A stretch of 64,000 bases of DNA from Anoxybacteroides tepidamans (lineage in GTDB: Bacteria; Bacillota; Bacilli; Bacillales; Anoxybacillaceae). This document shows positions 49,657 to 56,874 of this stretch, piece by piece. How positions within the stretch are numbered: position 1 is the first letter of the stretch; each line of letters starts with the position of its first letter. The translations under genes and the position numbers were made by a program. Location: NCBI RefSeq assembly GCF_014201465.1, contig NZ_JACHEP010000009.1, forward strand, positions 39,062 to 103,061, read 5' to 3'. A model generated the notes under the pieces. The model made no database searches. It was not told where the DNA came from and saw only the letters and a program-made list of their open reading frames with translations.

Positions 49657-49756
49657 TTACTTAGTTACCATGAGTTACTCATTTCTAGGTAAATCTTATA
49701 TATAGCGATATATAGGAAAATACCCTATTTTAAGTAACTTGAAGTAACTAGGTAAC
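49535..49756. repeat. mirrored GTTAC/GTAAC repeat field, origin candidate
   Basis: Six GTTAC motifs (49535, 49543, 49553, 49656, 49664, 49674) and five GTAAC motifs (49624, 49631, 49734, 49744, 49752) are arranged as two tandem units of about 105 bases. Each unit has three GTTAC copies at the left and their inverses at the right, around an A+T-rich centre with TATAG-type palindromes. The first unit overlaps the primase 3' end. This resembles iterons at a replication origin. Confidence 0.7.
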
Positions 49757-49773
49757 TTATAAGGAGGCTTTAT

Positions 49774-50208
49774 ATGTTATATAACATTTTTTATGAAATA
49801 GATAATCTAAATATTCAAATAAAAATAAAAAACAAAAAACTAAGTTTGATATATGAAGAAGGCACATTGCCATTGGAATTAAAAAAAGCCATCAAAGAAC
49901 ACAAATATGAAATCATCAAACGCCTAGAAGAAAACGAGAGGGCGCGTGCAAAAGGTTTTTTAGTGCATCGATACGGCGAGTTTTACGAGTTTCGCTACGG
50001 CGCTGGTGCATATCTTTTCATCGAGCGTGAAGGAGAACTTGCTCATGCCTGGCGAGCAAACTACATGCCAGAGGAACAAAAGCCATACAAAATTAAGACG
50101 CTAGCCGATCGTGTACCGTTTGAAAAAGCATTTGAAGAGGCAGCCGGCTTCATCGAGTGGCTGCAACGGCAACGAAAGTGGGGTGATTCAAATGTCAAAG
50201 CCGTTTAA
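49774..50208 (+). CDS. hypothetical protein with TubC-like N-terminus; CRISPR target
   Basis: A 144-residue protein. The first 50 residues (KKLSLIYEEGTLPLELKKAI, then HKYEIIKRLEE) look like the TubC N-terminal docking fold often attached to replication genes in Bacillus elements. The rest is of unknown family. Two spacers hit it: an exact match (49873-49908) and a three-mismatch match (50086-50122). AAGGAGG precedes the ATG. Confidence 0.65.
   Translation: MLYNIFYEIDNLNIQIKIKNKKLSLIYEEGTLPLELKKAIKEHKYEIIKRLEENERARAKGFLVHRYGEFYEFRYGAGAYLFIEREGELAHAWRANYMPEEQKPYKIKTLADRVPFEKAFEEAAGFIEWLQRQRKWGDSNVKAV
49873..49908 (+). other. exact protospacer of array spacer 41701-41736
   Basis: All 36 bases are identical to the spacer, and the 5' flank is CCA (49870-49872), the same CCN flank seen at most other hits. 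By type I rules this is a cleavable self-target. Confidence 0.97.
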
Positions 50209-50374
50209 ATCGTATTTACGCGAAGCGATCGAGCGCGCAAAAGACAGACGGATCGAACAGCTCATTGAACTAGGACGAGTGAAAATGGAGGACGGGCGAC
50301 AGCTTTACGAGTTGACACTCGATCATGAGTATCGGTGCATGAAAGAAATGAGGAGGCGCTCTAGATGTTCTTAA
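50192..50374 (+). CDS. hypothetical small basic protein
   Basis: Sixty residues, charged and helical (FKSYLREAIERAKDRRIEQL). Starts inside the 3' end of the previous gene after GTGGGGTGA. No family recognised. Confidence 0.55.
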   Translation: MSKPFKSYLREAIERAKDRRIEQLIELGRVKMEDGRQLYELTLDHEYRCMKEMRRRSRCS

Positions 50375-50538
50375 ACGAAAAAGAAATTGTTTTCGTTGAC
50401 CAGTATTTGCAACATGCACTTGCCATTCTTTATCAAGGGGGATTCGTATCGCACGAAGCACATATCTTATATTCTCGAATGATTTCTGCTGTTAGCGAAG
50501 GTTATCAAGCTTATTTAGATTACGTGAAGGGGCGGTAA
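50365..50538 (+). CDS. hypothetical 57-residue protein
   Basis: Starts at ATG 50365 overlapping the previous gene, after GAGGAGGCG. Sequence opens MFLNEKEIVFVDQYLQHALA; helical, no known family. Confidence 0.5.
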   Translation: MFLNEKEIVFVDQYLQHALAILYQGGFVSHEAHILYSRMISAVSEGYQAYLDYVKGR

Positions 50539-50541
50539 GTG

Positions 50542-50661
50542 ATGTATCGTTTTTTTTGTGATGATTGCGGTTTCGAAGTTTGGAGCATAAAAGTCATTCC
50601 GAAATTGAAATGTCATTGCGGTTTGTACGTTTTACACGAAGAAAAGGAGGGACAAGCGTGA
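50542..50661 (+). CDS. hypothetical 39-residue zinc-finger-like protein
   Basis: Cysteine pattern FCDDCGFEVW ... KCHCGLYVL suggests one small zinc site. It overlaps the next gene's GTG start by four bases (GTGA), a sign of translational coupling. Confidence 0.55.
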   Translation: MYRFFCDDCGFEVWSIKVIPKLKCHCGLYVLHEEKEGQA

Positions 50662-50993
50662 GATTCGACGTGTACACATGCAGTGAATGCGGCAAAGGTT
50701 TTGCAACTGACGAAAACGAGCAGCCAACGTGCTGCCCGTTTTGTCAATCAGATGTTTTTGAATACTCACATACAACGCTGAACGTGCAAGTGACAGAAGA
50801 CGATGTGATCGAAATAGCAAGTCATATAGCGTGGTTAGGAATCCCGGATGATGTAATAAGTGTTCAGACAAAAACATTTTTTGAACAGCTGATAATCGAA
50901 GCTAGAAAAATCGAAGAAAAACGCTGGCGTGAGAATCCTGACAACTGGGGAGCATGCTGTAAATGGCCGTATGAAGATGATTTACCGTTTTGA
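50658..50993 (+). CDS. hypothetical zinc-ribbon protein
   Basis: A 111-residue protein from GTG 50658 (AAAGGAGGG upstream). N-terminal zinc ribbon CSECGKGFATDENEQPTCCP with a second CPFC pair, then an acidic helical half. No family recognised beyond the ribbon. Confidence 0.6.
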   Translation: MRFDVYTCSECGKGFATDENEQPTCCPFCQSDVFEYSHTTLNVQVTEDDVIEIASHIAWLGIPDDVISVQTKTFFEQLIIEARKIEEKRWRENPDNWGACCKWPYEDDLPF

Positions 50994-51005
50994 GGAGGGA
51001 GAATA

Positions 51006-51287
51006 ATGAAACCTACTGTCGATGACTTAAAAGAGTGGGAGGAACTGTGTACATTCATTTCTGGTCTAAAAAAGAAATCAACGTATATTTCAAAATATTA
51101 TAAAAGCAATGTTCCAAACACTCACTTGCTGAGCCAAGAGAAAATATATCGGGAAATGCGTAAATGGATGAAAGACAACGGCTATGAACTTGTGTTTTGG
51201 GGGTGTGGCTGGGGATGGCGGTTACGAAAAGATTGGAAAGAAAAACTAGAACGATTAAAAGCGAACATTGAGGTAGGCGATATCTAA
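51006..51287 (+). CDS. hypothetical protein
   Basis: A 93-residue basic protein (VDDLKEWEELCTFISGLK; YREMRKWMKDNGYELVFWG) after GAGGAGGGAG. A Trp- and Gly-rich stretch (FWGCGWGWRLRKDW) follows. Function unknown. Confidence 0.55.
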   Translation: MKPTVDDLKEWEELCTFISGLKKKSTYISKYYKSNVPNTHLLSQEKIYREMRKWMKDNGYELVFWGCGWGWRLRKDWKEKLERLKANIEVGDI

Positions 51288-51536
51288 ATGGAACAGATGG
51301 AATTTGATTTAGGTATTCAAGTTGATGAAAGTAAGCTCGATCCTAACCCGATGGTCAATCTGTATGGGTACGGTCCGGAAAACAAAAAATGCAAACAGTG
51401 TACGCACCTATTTTATAAACAGTTTTCTAAAAAATATTGGAAGTGTGCTCTCCGTCCGAACACGAACGGACCTGCAACAGATCATCGCGTCAACTGGAAA
51501 GCATGCGGGCGTTTTTTAGACTGTGTTTCACAGTAG
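51288..51536 (+). CDS. hypothetical cysteine-rich protein
   Basis: An 82-residue protein with five cysteines (KKCKQCTHLFYKQF; YWKCALRPN; WKACGRFLDC), likely a zinc-binding fold common in phage early regions. Abuts the previous gene. Confidence 0.6.
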   Translation: MEQMEFDLGIQVDESKLDPNPMVNLYGYGPENKKCKQCTHLFYKQFSKKYWKCALRPNTNGPATDHRVNWKACGRFLDCVSQ

Positions 51537-51565
51537 ACACATAATGCGAAGGAGGGTAACAGGAT

Positions 51566-51712
51566 ATGAATAAGCAAGAAAAGGCTCAGGTGATCGAAGA
51601 GTTTTTGAGACGTTTAGATATGATGTCAGGCACAGGGAATGGCATCGGAAAAGCAACAGTAAAGAAAATCCGTGAGTTTGCGGAAAAGGAAGGATTTATA
51701 CAGCGAAAATAA
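51566..51712 (+). CDS. hypothetical 48-residue protein
   Basis: Starts at ATG 51566 after GGAGGGTAAC. Reads MNKQEKAQVIEEFLRRLDMM, with a GNGIGKATVKKIREF segment. Function unknown. Confidence 0.5.
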   Translation: MNKQEKAQVIEEFLRRLDMMSGTGNGIGKATVKKIREFAEKEGFIQRK

Positions 51713-51730
51713 AGCAAAGGGGTTAGGAAG

Positions 51731-51892
51731 TTGATTTTTAACGAAGAAGATCTTGAAATAATCAGGGAATTGCTATCGATTGTAGCTTGCGGGTACGATC
51801 GAGAAACATATTATTTTCATTGCTGCGATGCAAATGACATTATCCAAAAGATTGACGAATGGAGGAAGAACAATGCAAATCGGGTATTTTAA
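51731..51892 (+). CDS. hypothetical 53-residue protein
   Basis: TTG start after GGTTAGGAAG. Acidic N-terminus (NEEDLEIIRELLSIVACGY) and two adjacent cysteines. Overlaps the next small ORF by 20 bases. Weak evidence beyond spacing and ribosome site. Confidence 0.4.
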   Translation: MIFNEEDLEIIRELLSIVACGYDRETYYFHCCDANDIIQKIDEWRKNNANRVF

Positions 51893-51965
51893 CGGTGCGA
51901 TGTATGTCAAGCCAAACGATGATGCTTTTGTGATGTACATTTTCCTTTATTATCTATCCAGTTAG
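51873..51965 (+). CDS. hypothetical 30-residue peptide
   Basis: ATG 51873 follows GGAGGAAGAAC. Reads MQIGYFNGAMYVKPN with a hydrophobic end (YIFLYYLSS). Could be a true leader-size peptide or noise. Confidence 0.35.
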   Translation: MQIGYFNGAMYVKPNDDAFVMYIFLYYLSS

Positions 51966-51976
51966 GAGGCGAAAAA

Positions 51977-52168
51977 ATGAATTGGCTTGCGTTCATTCTC
52001 ACGTTAATCATTGCGTTTCTTTCTCATCACGACGAAAATCCTTACCCGTACTACATACAGCATGAAACCGACATGAAAGTAACAAGTCTTTCGAAAATAC
52101 GCAAAGAAATGATCCAGGAATGGAGGGAAACATATGGCGTACCTCTCTCAAGTGAAGTCGAACGGTAA
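51977..52168 (+). CDS. hypothetical small membrane-associated protein
   Basis: A 63-residue protein with an N-terminal hydrophobic segment (NWLAFILTLIIAFLSHH) followed by a charged tail. AGGAGGCG upstream. Its last 35 bases overlap the next gene. Confidence 0.55.
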   Translation: MNWLAFILTLIIAFLSHHDENPYPYYIQHETDMKVTSLSKIRKEMIQEWRETYGVPLSSEVER

Positions 52169-52433
52169 ACAGTACATTTACCTTTGTATGTATGTAGGAG
52201 CGCAAGAATACTCGACGAGAAAAGAACAGCGTGTATATGCGTTTGGAGAAGCGAGGAGAGCACTTGTGCAGATGAAGCGCTGGAAAAGAAGATTCACAGA
52301 GTTTCCCCAAGAACTTATTGACCTTGGCTGCGGTATGAAAGACTTGGAACAATGGATTCAAACATTAGAAACAGGGATCACTCCGAAGGGAAGAAAATTT
52401 CCGGTAATGATTCAAAAACGTGCAGTATTTTAA
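52134..52433 (+). CDS. hypothetical basic protein
   Basis: A 99-residue protein (SNGKQYIYLCMYVGAQEYST; LVQMKRWKRRFTEFP). The N-terminal pattern resembles the strand-rich start of IS1634-like transposases, but no catalytic part exists. Last gene before the terminator at 52531. Confidence 0.5.
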   Translation: MAYLSQVKSNGKQYIYLCMYVGAQEYSTRKEQRVYAFGEARRALVQMKRWKRRFTEFPQELIDLGCGMKDLEQWIQTLETGITPKGRKFPVMIQKRAVF

Positions 52434-52530
52434 AGATATAATAATATCTATAAAAATCCACGCCGCGCCATTTTGTATTGTTGATTGTAACCATATAACC
52501 ATAAATATTTTATTTAATAAAATCTATTCA

Positions 52531-52568
52531 ATCGGGCGAAAGATTTTCTTTTTCGCTCGATTTTTTTT
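52531..52568 (+). terminator. terminator closing the early gene block
   Basis: ATCGGGCGAAA pairs with TTTCGCTCGAT (one G-T pair), followed by eight T. It separates the replication/small-gene block from the structural block. Confidence 0.85.
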
Positions 52569-52643
52569 GCTATATGACCAAAATTTTTTGGTGATATGAA
52601 AAAGAAAAAATTCTCTGTATATTTGAATCGTGGGGTGATACAC

Positions 52644-52904
52644 ATGAATGAACAAAATCAATCAACGATGGAACAAACAACAAATCAATCGACGACGGAT
52701 CAGTCAACGACAAATCAATCAACGACAGATCAGTCAACAATATCAAATATCAATTTTGTTGATATGCGAGAACATACGTTGATTGAAACGAAAGAAGGAA
52801 ATATCGCGGTCATTCATGAGATCACTCTTGGCGATGTCATCATTTCCGTTCTTCTTGCTGCCATGATGATTTTCATGGTGCTGGAACGATTTATGAGGAG
52901 GTAG
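52644..52904 (+). CDS. repeat-rich one-helix membrane protein
   Basis: An 86-residue protein: an N-terminal 35-residue stretch of N/Q/S/T repeats (unit NQSTTDQSTT, coded by 30-base repeats), a short middle, and one membrane helix (ITLGDVIISVLLAAMMIFMV) with a basic end. ATG 52644 is chosen over 52596 because GTGGGGTGATACAC is the ribosome site. First of the structural block. Possibly a minor virion or assembly protein. Confidence 0.6.
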   Translation: MNEQNQSTMEQTTNQSTTDQSTTNQSTTDQSTISNINFVDMREHTLIETKEGNIAVIHEITLGDVIISVLLAAMMIFMVLERFMRR

Positions 52905-52906
52905 AC

Positions 52907-53044
52907 ATGTATAGCCTTCTATTTTCGGCAAGTCCAAAAGAGATACTGGCGACCTACCTCGTGCTGATGGCTTCCTGCCTCGTCGCTTTTCCAGTCACGA
53001 TGTTTCTTGTTGAAACAGTGAAAGGGGTAAAACGGCGATGGTAA
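52907..53044 (+). CDS. one-helix membrane protein
   Basis: Forty-five residues with one membrane helix (ILATYLVLMASCLVAFPVTM) and a basic tail VKGVKRRW. GAGGAGGTAGAC upstream. Overlaps the next gene. Small virion-like protein by context. Confidence 0.6.
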   Translation: MYSLLFSASPKEILATYLVLMASCLVAFPVTMFLVETVKGVKRRW

Positions 53045-53178
53045 GCACAGGAACACTTGTAGCGTATGCGTTTAAAATTGTATTCGGAAATGGCGACATT
53101 CTCACCGCGCTTAGCGCATGGGCGATTTTTCTAACACTTCTTTTCATCTCGATAGCAATCTATAAATCTGCGCGATAA
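53038..53178 (+). CDS. one-helix membrane protein
   Basis: Forty-six residues: short N-terminus then a hydrophobic helix (LSAWAIFLTLLFISIAIY) and a KSAR end. Starts inside the previous gene's end. Similar in layout to small filamentous-phage coat proteins. Confidence 0.6.
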   Translation: MVSTGTLVAYAFKIVFGNGDILTALSAWAIFLTLLFISIAIYKSAR

Positions 53179-53191
53179 GGAGGGAGTAACA

Positions 53192-53350
53192 GTGTCAAGT
53201 ATTGGAAATGTTTTTGACTGGGCGTTCTTTTGGGGCGTTTTTGGGTTTCTTTTAAAAACGGTTGCTCCCTTCATCATGTTAGTTGTCGCGATTGTTGCTG
53301 TCGGCATGCTACTTCACGGCGTGATCGTGGCGATCAGATCGAGGTCGTGA
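53192..53350 (+). CDS. one- or two-helix membrane protein
   Basis: Fifty-two residues from GTG 53192 after AAGGAGGGAG. Almost entirely hydrophobic (FFWGVFGFLLKTVAPFIMLV) ending IRSRS. Same cluster of tiny membrane proteins. Confidence 0.6.
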   Translation: MSSIGNVFDWAFFWGVFGFLLKTVAPFIMLVVAIVAVGMLLHGVIVAIRSRS

Positions 53351-53354
53351 TGAT

Positions 53355-53570
53355 ATGCCGGAATTTCAGACATTTTTCACTCCAGCGCGGTTAGATGAAT
53401 TTTGGTATTACGTCAAATGGCTGCTTTTCTATGTTGCTCCGATGATTATGATTTTTGCGGCAGCTGGGGCGATTTCCATGCTAGTTGCAATCATGAAAAA
53501 ATCTTTTGCAAACACCAATCAAGTCGGGAAGCAAGAAAAAGACGATGACTATGAAATTCGCCATTACTAA
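53355..53570 (+). CDS. small membrane protein, minor coat candidate
   Basis: Seventy-one residues: a polar start, a strong membrane segment (LFYVAPMIMIFAAAGAISML) and a charged C-terminus (KQEKDDDYEIRHY). The segment resembles the coat-like helix of the 53629 and 54956 proteins. No ribosome site conflict. Confidence 0.6.
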   Translation: MPEFQTFFTPARLDEFWYYVKWLLFYVAPMIMIFAAAGAISMLVAIMKKSFANTNQVGKQEKDDDYEIRHY

Positions 53571-53628
53571 GTTTTCAACTAGCGTCTGCTAGTGAAATAT
53601 AAAAATTAAATTAAGGGAGGAATTTACA

Positions 53629-53820
53629 ATGCCTGCTTTAGGTGCAGCTATTGATCTTTCAGGATTGAGTTTACCATTTACAGTTTCAGATTTAATCGGG
53701 AGCGTAAACAGCTTAGTAGCATGGGTGGGTCCATTCATCCTTTTGGCACTTGCGCTTGGGTTTGCGCCAAAAATCATTGCATTTATTCGATCCATTCTTG
53801 GTCGCGCAACAGCGAAGTAA
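53629..53820 (+). CDS. candidate major coat protein
   Basis: A 63-residue protein: a short mildly polar N-terminus (LGAAIDLSGLSLPFTVSDL), one long helix (VAWVGPFILLALALGFAPKI) and a basic C-terminus (RSILGRATAK). This polar-hydrophobic-basic plan and length fit a filamentous-phage major coat protein. Strong ribosome site (AAGGGAGG) and a terminator right after support high expression. Identification is from pattern and context, not from a database match. Confidence 0.65.
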   Translation: MPALGAAIDLSGLSLPFTVSDLIGSVNSLVAWVGPFILLALALGFAPKIIAFIRSILGRATAK

Positions 53821-53823
53821 CAC

Positions 53824-53856
53824 TAAAAAAGGGAGGAGCAATCCTCCTTTTTTAGT
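53824..53856 (+). terminator. terminator after the coat gene
   Basis: A-rich arm with GGAGGA pairs with TCCTCC and T run, with one bulged G, around a four-base loop. A terminator right after the major coat gene is a known feature of filamentous phages such as M13. Confidence 0.75.
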
Positions 53857-53879
53857 ATGGAAGGCGTGTGATGTATTAA

Positions 53880-54956
53880 ATGATTAAAAAAATAATCAAC
53901 TGGGGACTTCTTTTCGCGTTGTTTATCGCGCCGCTAGCGCCGATTAAGGCGGAGGCTGCGGACGCAGTTTGTTCAAACGGTGAATGTGTCTATGGCTACT
54001 TTGGCTCAAAAACGAGTTCAAATGAAATCCTATGGGCAGATGTCATATATCATGACGATAATTTTACACGCGTCAAGATTCAAGGTTCAGGTCAAGGCGC
54101 GTTGCAATGGTTTGATGCAAACGGAAACCTGTTGGGATCTTCTGCTTTAGCGGGATTTTCTGATTACAATTTCCCTGATGGTGCGAAAGGGTTCAAGATC
54201 GTTGCTTCGGTCGGAGAATTTCATGCATTAGAGGCATGGACTGACAATCCAAATTCGTTTCATATTGTCTTTATGGGCGCGGATTCTGCGGATTCAGGAT
54301 GCACCGGCTGCGAACTGTTTAATTGCCCAGGATGGAGTCAATACATGGGGAAGTTAGATGAAATAAAAAGTGCAATTCCTCCAGCGCCGAATTGGGATCA
54401 AGTCGCCGCGACGTTTCGCGACACGATTGTGCCACGACTTGTGACGGACATGCAGACGATGTTGGGGACAGCGCCGTCGCCACCGGCAGAGCCTGCGGAC
54501 TTGTCGGGAGTCGATACAGGCGGAATTGAAAATCAAGTGCCAAGCATGCCCGATTCGGGGCTTGATACGTCAGGATTCACGAAACAAAATATCGAAAATC
54601 AAGCGCCGGAAATTCCGTTTCGAAACGATGACTCAGGCGGCTTTGACATCGTGAATCCAATCGACACCTTGCCGTCATTGCCCGACAAAATGCCAGAGCC
54701 GGGGAACACCGACGCAGGAGGATGGGACGCGGGACACCCGCAACAGCCGGATGACCAGCCAATGCCGATTCCAAAAGACCAAGACAGCACACCGGACACC
54801 GGCAACGCGCCAATACCAAGCCAAAACAACGACACACCGCCAAGCCCAGGCGACAATGGCGGCAACGCGCCAATACCAAACCAAGACGACAGCATACAAG
54901 GATCAAAATACTACAAAAAACACCCTGATGATCCGGATGGGAGTGAGGGAGGATAA
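53880..54956 (+). CDS. secreted proline-rich protein
   Basis: A 358-residue protein with a classic signal peptide (LLFALFIAPLAPIKAEAADA), a compact region to about residue 140 with four or more cysteines (CSNGECVYG; GCTGCELFNC), then a long Pro/Asp/Gln/Asn-rich tail with repeated NAPIP units (twice, about 30 residues apart). ATTAA-ATG weak ribosome site context. The stop overlaps the next start (TAATG). Position suggests a virion tip or receptor-binding protein. Confidence 0.6.
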   Translation: MIKKIINWGLLFALFIAPLAPIKAEAADAVCSNGECVYGYFGSKTSSNEILWADVIYHDDNFTRVKIQGSGQGALQWFDANGNLLGSSALAGFSDYNFPDGAKGFKIVASVGEFHALEAWTDNPNSFHIVFMGADSADSGCTGCELFNCPGWSQYMGKLDEIKSAIPPAPNWDQVAATFRDTIVPRLVTDMQTMLGTAPSPPAEPADLSGVDTGGIENQVPSMPDSGLDTSGFTKQNIENQAPEIPFRNDDSGGFDIVNPIDTLPSLPDKMPEPGNTDAGGWDAGHPQQPDDQPMPIPKDQDSTPDTGNAPIPSQNNDTPPSPGDNGGNAPIPNQDDSIQGSKYYKKHPDDPDGSEGG

Positions 54957-56734
54957 TGAGAAGAGCTTTTATTATTATAATTGGATTTCTTTCTATATTT
55001 TTTTCTAGTGGGAAGTCATATGCATATCAGCAAGGGCTCTTAGAAGGAAAAACGCCTACTACTACTTTTGCTAGATTAGTTGATGCCAGTAAAATGACTG
55101 ATAATAATCTATCTACCTATGGATATATTCCGCAAACATATATAGGGTTGGATACGTTTTTTACACTTGATAAAGAATATACAATAACTTCAATATATTT
55201 AAACATGGATTTAAGAGGAATGAGCTATTATGTAGATCTTGTTGATAAAAATGACAAAATTTTGGCGTCATATCAGGTTTTGGATAAAGGAGATGGGATA
55301 ACTTCTATTTCGAGTAAAAATAAGACATATATAAGTCCAATTCATTACGTAAAAAAAGTAAGATTCCATTCAAGCGGAGTGCAAACGGTTGACACGAAAA
55401 TATATGAGATAGACGTATATTCTGGCGATATACCTGATACTGTGCCACCTAGCGAAGTATCAAAATTACAAACATCTGTTAGATATTCTACAATTGATTT
55501 AACGTTCACGAATCCTACTGACGCTGATTTAAATGGAACAAAAATATACTTAAATGGTGTTTTGAATGCAACTTTGGAAAAAACAAAAACATCTTATTCT
55601 TTTACTGATTTAGCGCCAAATACAACATATGCAATCAAAGTTACTACATTTGATACTAGTGGAAATGAATCAAATGGTGTAACAACAACAGTTAAAACTC
55701 TACCGCCGCCGGATGTTACAAACTTAGAACTATTCCCTTCAACTCATTCGATTTTAGCGCAGTGGATAAATCCTGTTGATTCGGGATTTATAGGAAATGA
55801 CCTTTATTTAGATGGAAACTTTATCACTTCATTAGATAAAGATGCAACGTCATATAACTTTACTAATCTAAGCCTAAACACTTCATACACTGTAAAAGTT
55901 GTTTCTAAATTCAGTGGTGGTTACTCATCGACAGGACAGACAGCAACAGCAAAGACAACAATTCCAGTAGAAGATATCACCGACCTCCAAGCCGATGCAA
56001 AATACGACCGTGTGAAATTATCATGGACACCGCCGGATAGTGAGTTTTTCCATCACGTGAAAATCTATCGCAAAAAGGTCGAACAACAGTCGTTTTGGGA
56101 TCAATTGTTTAGCGCGACAGCCGTTTCCGCCGCGACGACATCGGATGGCTATACGCCGATGTTTGAAACAAACGGAACGTACTGGACAGACTTGACCGTC
56201 ACACCGGACACGACATATTCGTATAAGGTGACATCGGTCAATACAGAAGGAAATGAGTCGCAAGGGGTAACGATTGAAACGACAACACCGTCTGAGCCTG
56301 TTCCAGTCTTAGCTGGCGTGGCGACAACGCAAAATGGAAACGGCGACTATGTCGTCACATGGACAAGCCCGACAAAAGGGACAGTGAAAGTGCTGATTGA
56401 TGGTCAAGAATATACAGTAGTCGATGCTGCGACGCAACAAGTCATCATACCGAAAAAAGATATGAAGCTGAACTTTTTCGGTGGCTATGACACAAAATTA
56501 GTTCCGATCGGGGAATTTGGTACAGAAGGCGAGGCGGTACAAGTGCCGACCGTGGGGGAAACGAAAATCGACTTTCCGTTTTCGTTCAATGATTTTATAC
56601 AGACGGTGATTAATATCCTTGCATGGGCAGCGCCGTTGATTTTACTGTCATTTGTCTTAGTCTTTTGGCGACCGCTCGTCGAATTTATCAAAAAAATGCT
56701 TGCGAATGCTAAAGGAGGGCGTGTGAAACAATGA
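54956..56734 (+). CDS. candidate adsorption/minor coat protein with FnIII domains
   Basis: A 592-residue protein: signal peptide (IIIGFLSIFFSSGKSYA), an N-terminal jelly-roll-like region, three fibronectin type III-like repeats starting near residues 160, 250 and 340 (shared PNTTYAIKVTTFD, LNTSYTVKVVSK, PDTTYSYKVTSVN), a beta region, and a C-terminal membrane helix (ILAWAAPLILLSFVLVFW) then KGGRVKQ. This is the plan of a filamentous-phage pIII-like adsorption protein. The second half (from about 55950) has a higher G+C content than the first, hinting at recombination. Confidence 0.65.
   Translation: MRRAFIIIIGFLSIFFSSGKSYAYQQGLLEGKTPTTTFARLVDASKMTDNNLSTYGYIPQTYIGLDTFFTLDKEYTITSIYLNMDLRGMSYYVDLVDKNDKILASYQVLDKGDGITSISSKNKTYISPIHYVKKVRFHSSGVQTVDTKIYEIDVYSGDIPDTVPPSEVSKLQTSVRYSTIDLTFTNPTDADLNGTKIYLNGVLNATLEKTKTSYSFTDLAPNTTYAIKVTTFDTSGNESNGVTTTVKTLPPPDVTNLELFPSTHSILAQWINPVDSGFIGNDLYLDGNFITSLDKDATSYNFTNLSLNTSYTVKVVSKFSGGYSSTGQTATAKTTIPVEDITDLQADAKYDRVKLSWTPPDSEFFHHVKIYRKKVEQQSFWDQLFSATAVSAATTSDGYTPMFETNGTYWTDLTVTPDTTYSYKVTSVNTEGNESQGVTIETTTPSEPVPVLAGVATTQNGNGDYVVTWTSPTKGTVKVLIDGQEYTVVDAATQQVIIPKKDMKLNFFGGYDTKLVPIGEFGTEGEAVQVPTVGETKIDFPFSFNDFIQTVINILAWAAPLILLSFVLVFWRPLVEFIKKMLANAKGGRVKQ
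56150..56186 (-). other. exact protospacer of array spacer 40189-40225
   Basis: All 37 bases match the spacer on the minus strand, inside the FnIII protein gene. The 5' flank (read on the minus strand) is CTG, not the CCN found at most hits. Confidence 0.97.
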
Positions 56735-56874
56735 ATTTTGATATTTTGCAAGCCGTGCTAGAAATCGTTTTTCAGCGATACATGGTTTATCTCACGCCCG
56801 TTCTGTTTCTTTTTGTTGTCATTATGTTTGGCGAACGACTTATCAGCTTTTTATATAACGTAATCCGCAGGTGA
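56731..56874 (+). CDS. one-helix membrane protein
   Basis: Forty-seven residues: MNFDILQAVLEIVFQRYMVY then a hydrophobic helix (LTPVLFLFVVIMFG) and a basic end. Overlaps both neighbours by four bases, so it is part of a coupled string. Confidence 0.6.
   Translation: MNFDILQAVLEIVFQRYMVYLTPVLFLFVVIMFGERLISFLYNVIRR

Noticed and set aside
53357..53390. Possible match of the spacer at about 40846-40881 to the start of the 53355 gene
   Set aside because: Written out, the two sequences do not align over more than a few bases.
54577..54906. Long minus-strand frames rich in L, C, W and R across the secreted-protein gene
   Set aside because: They mirror the Pro/Asp-rich low-complexity coding sequence and have no starts with ribosome sites.
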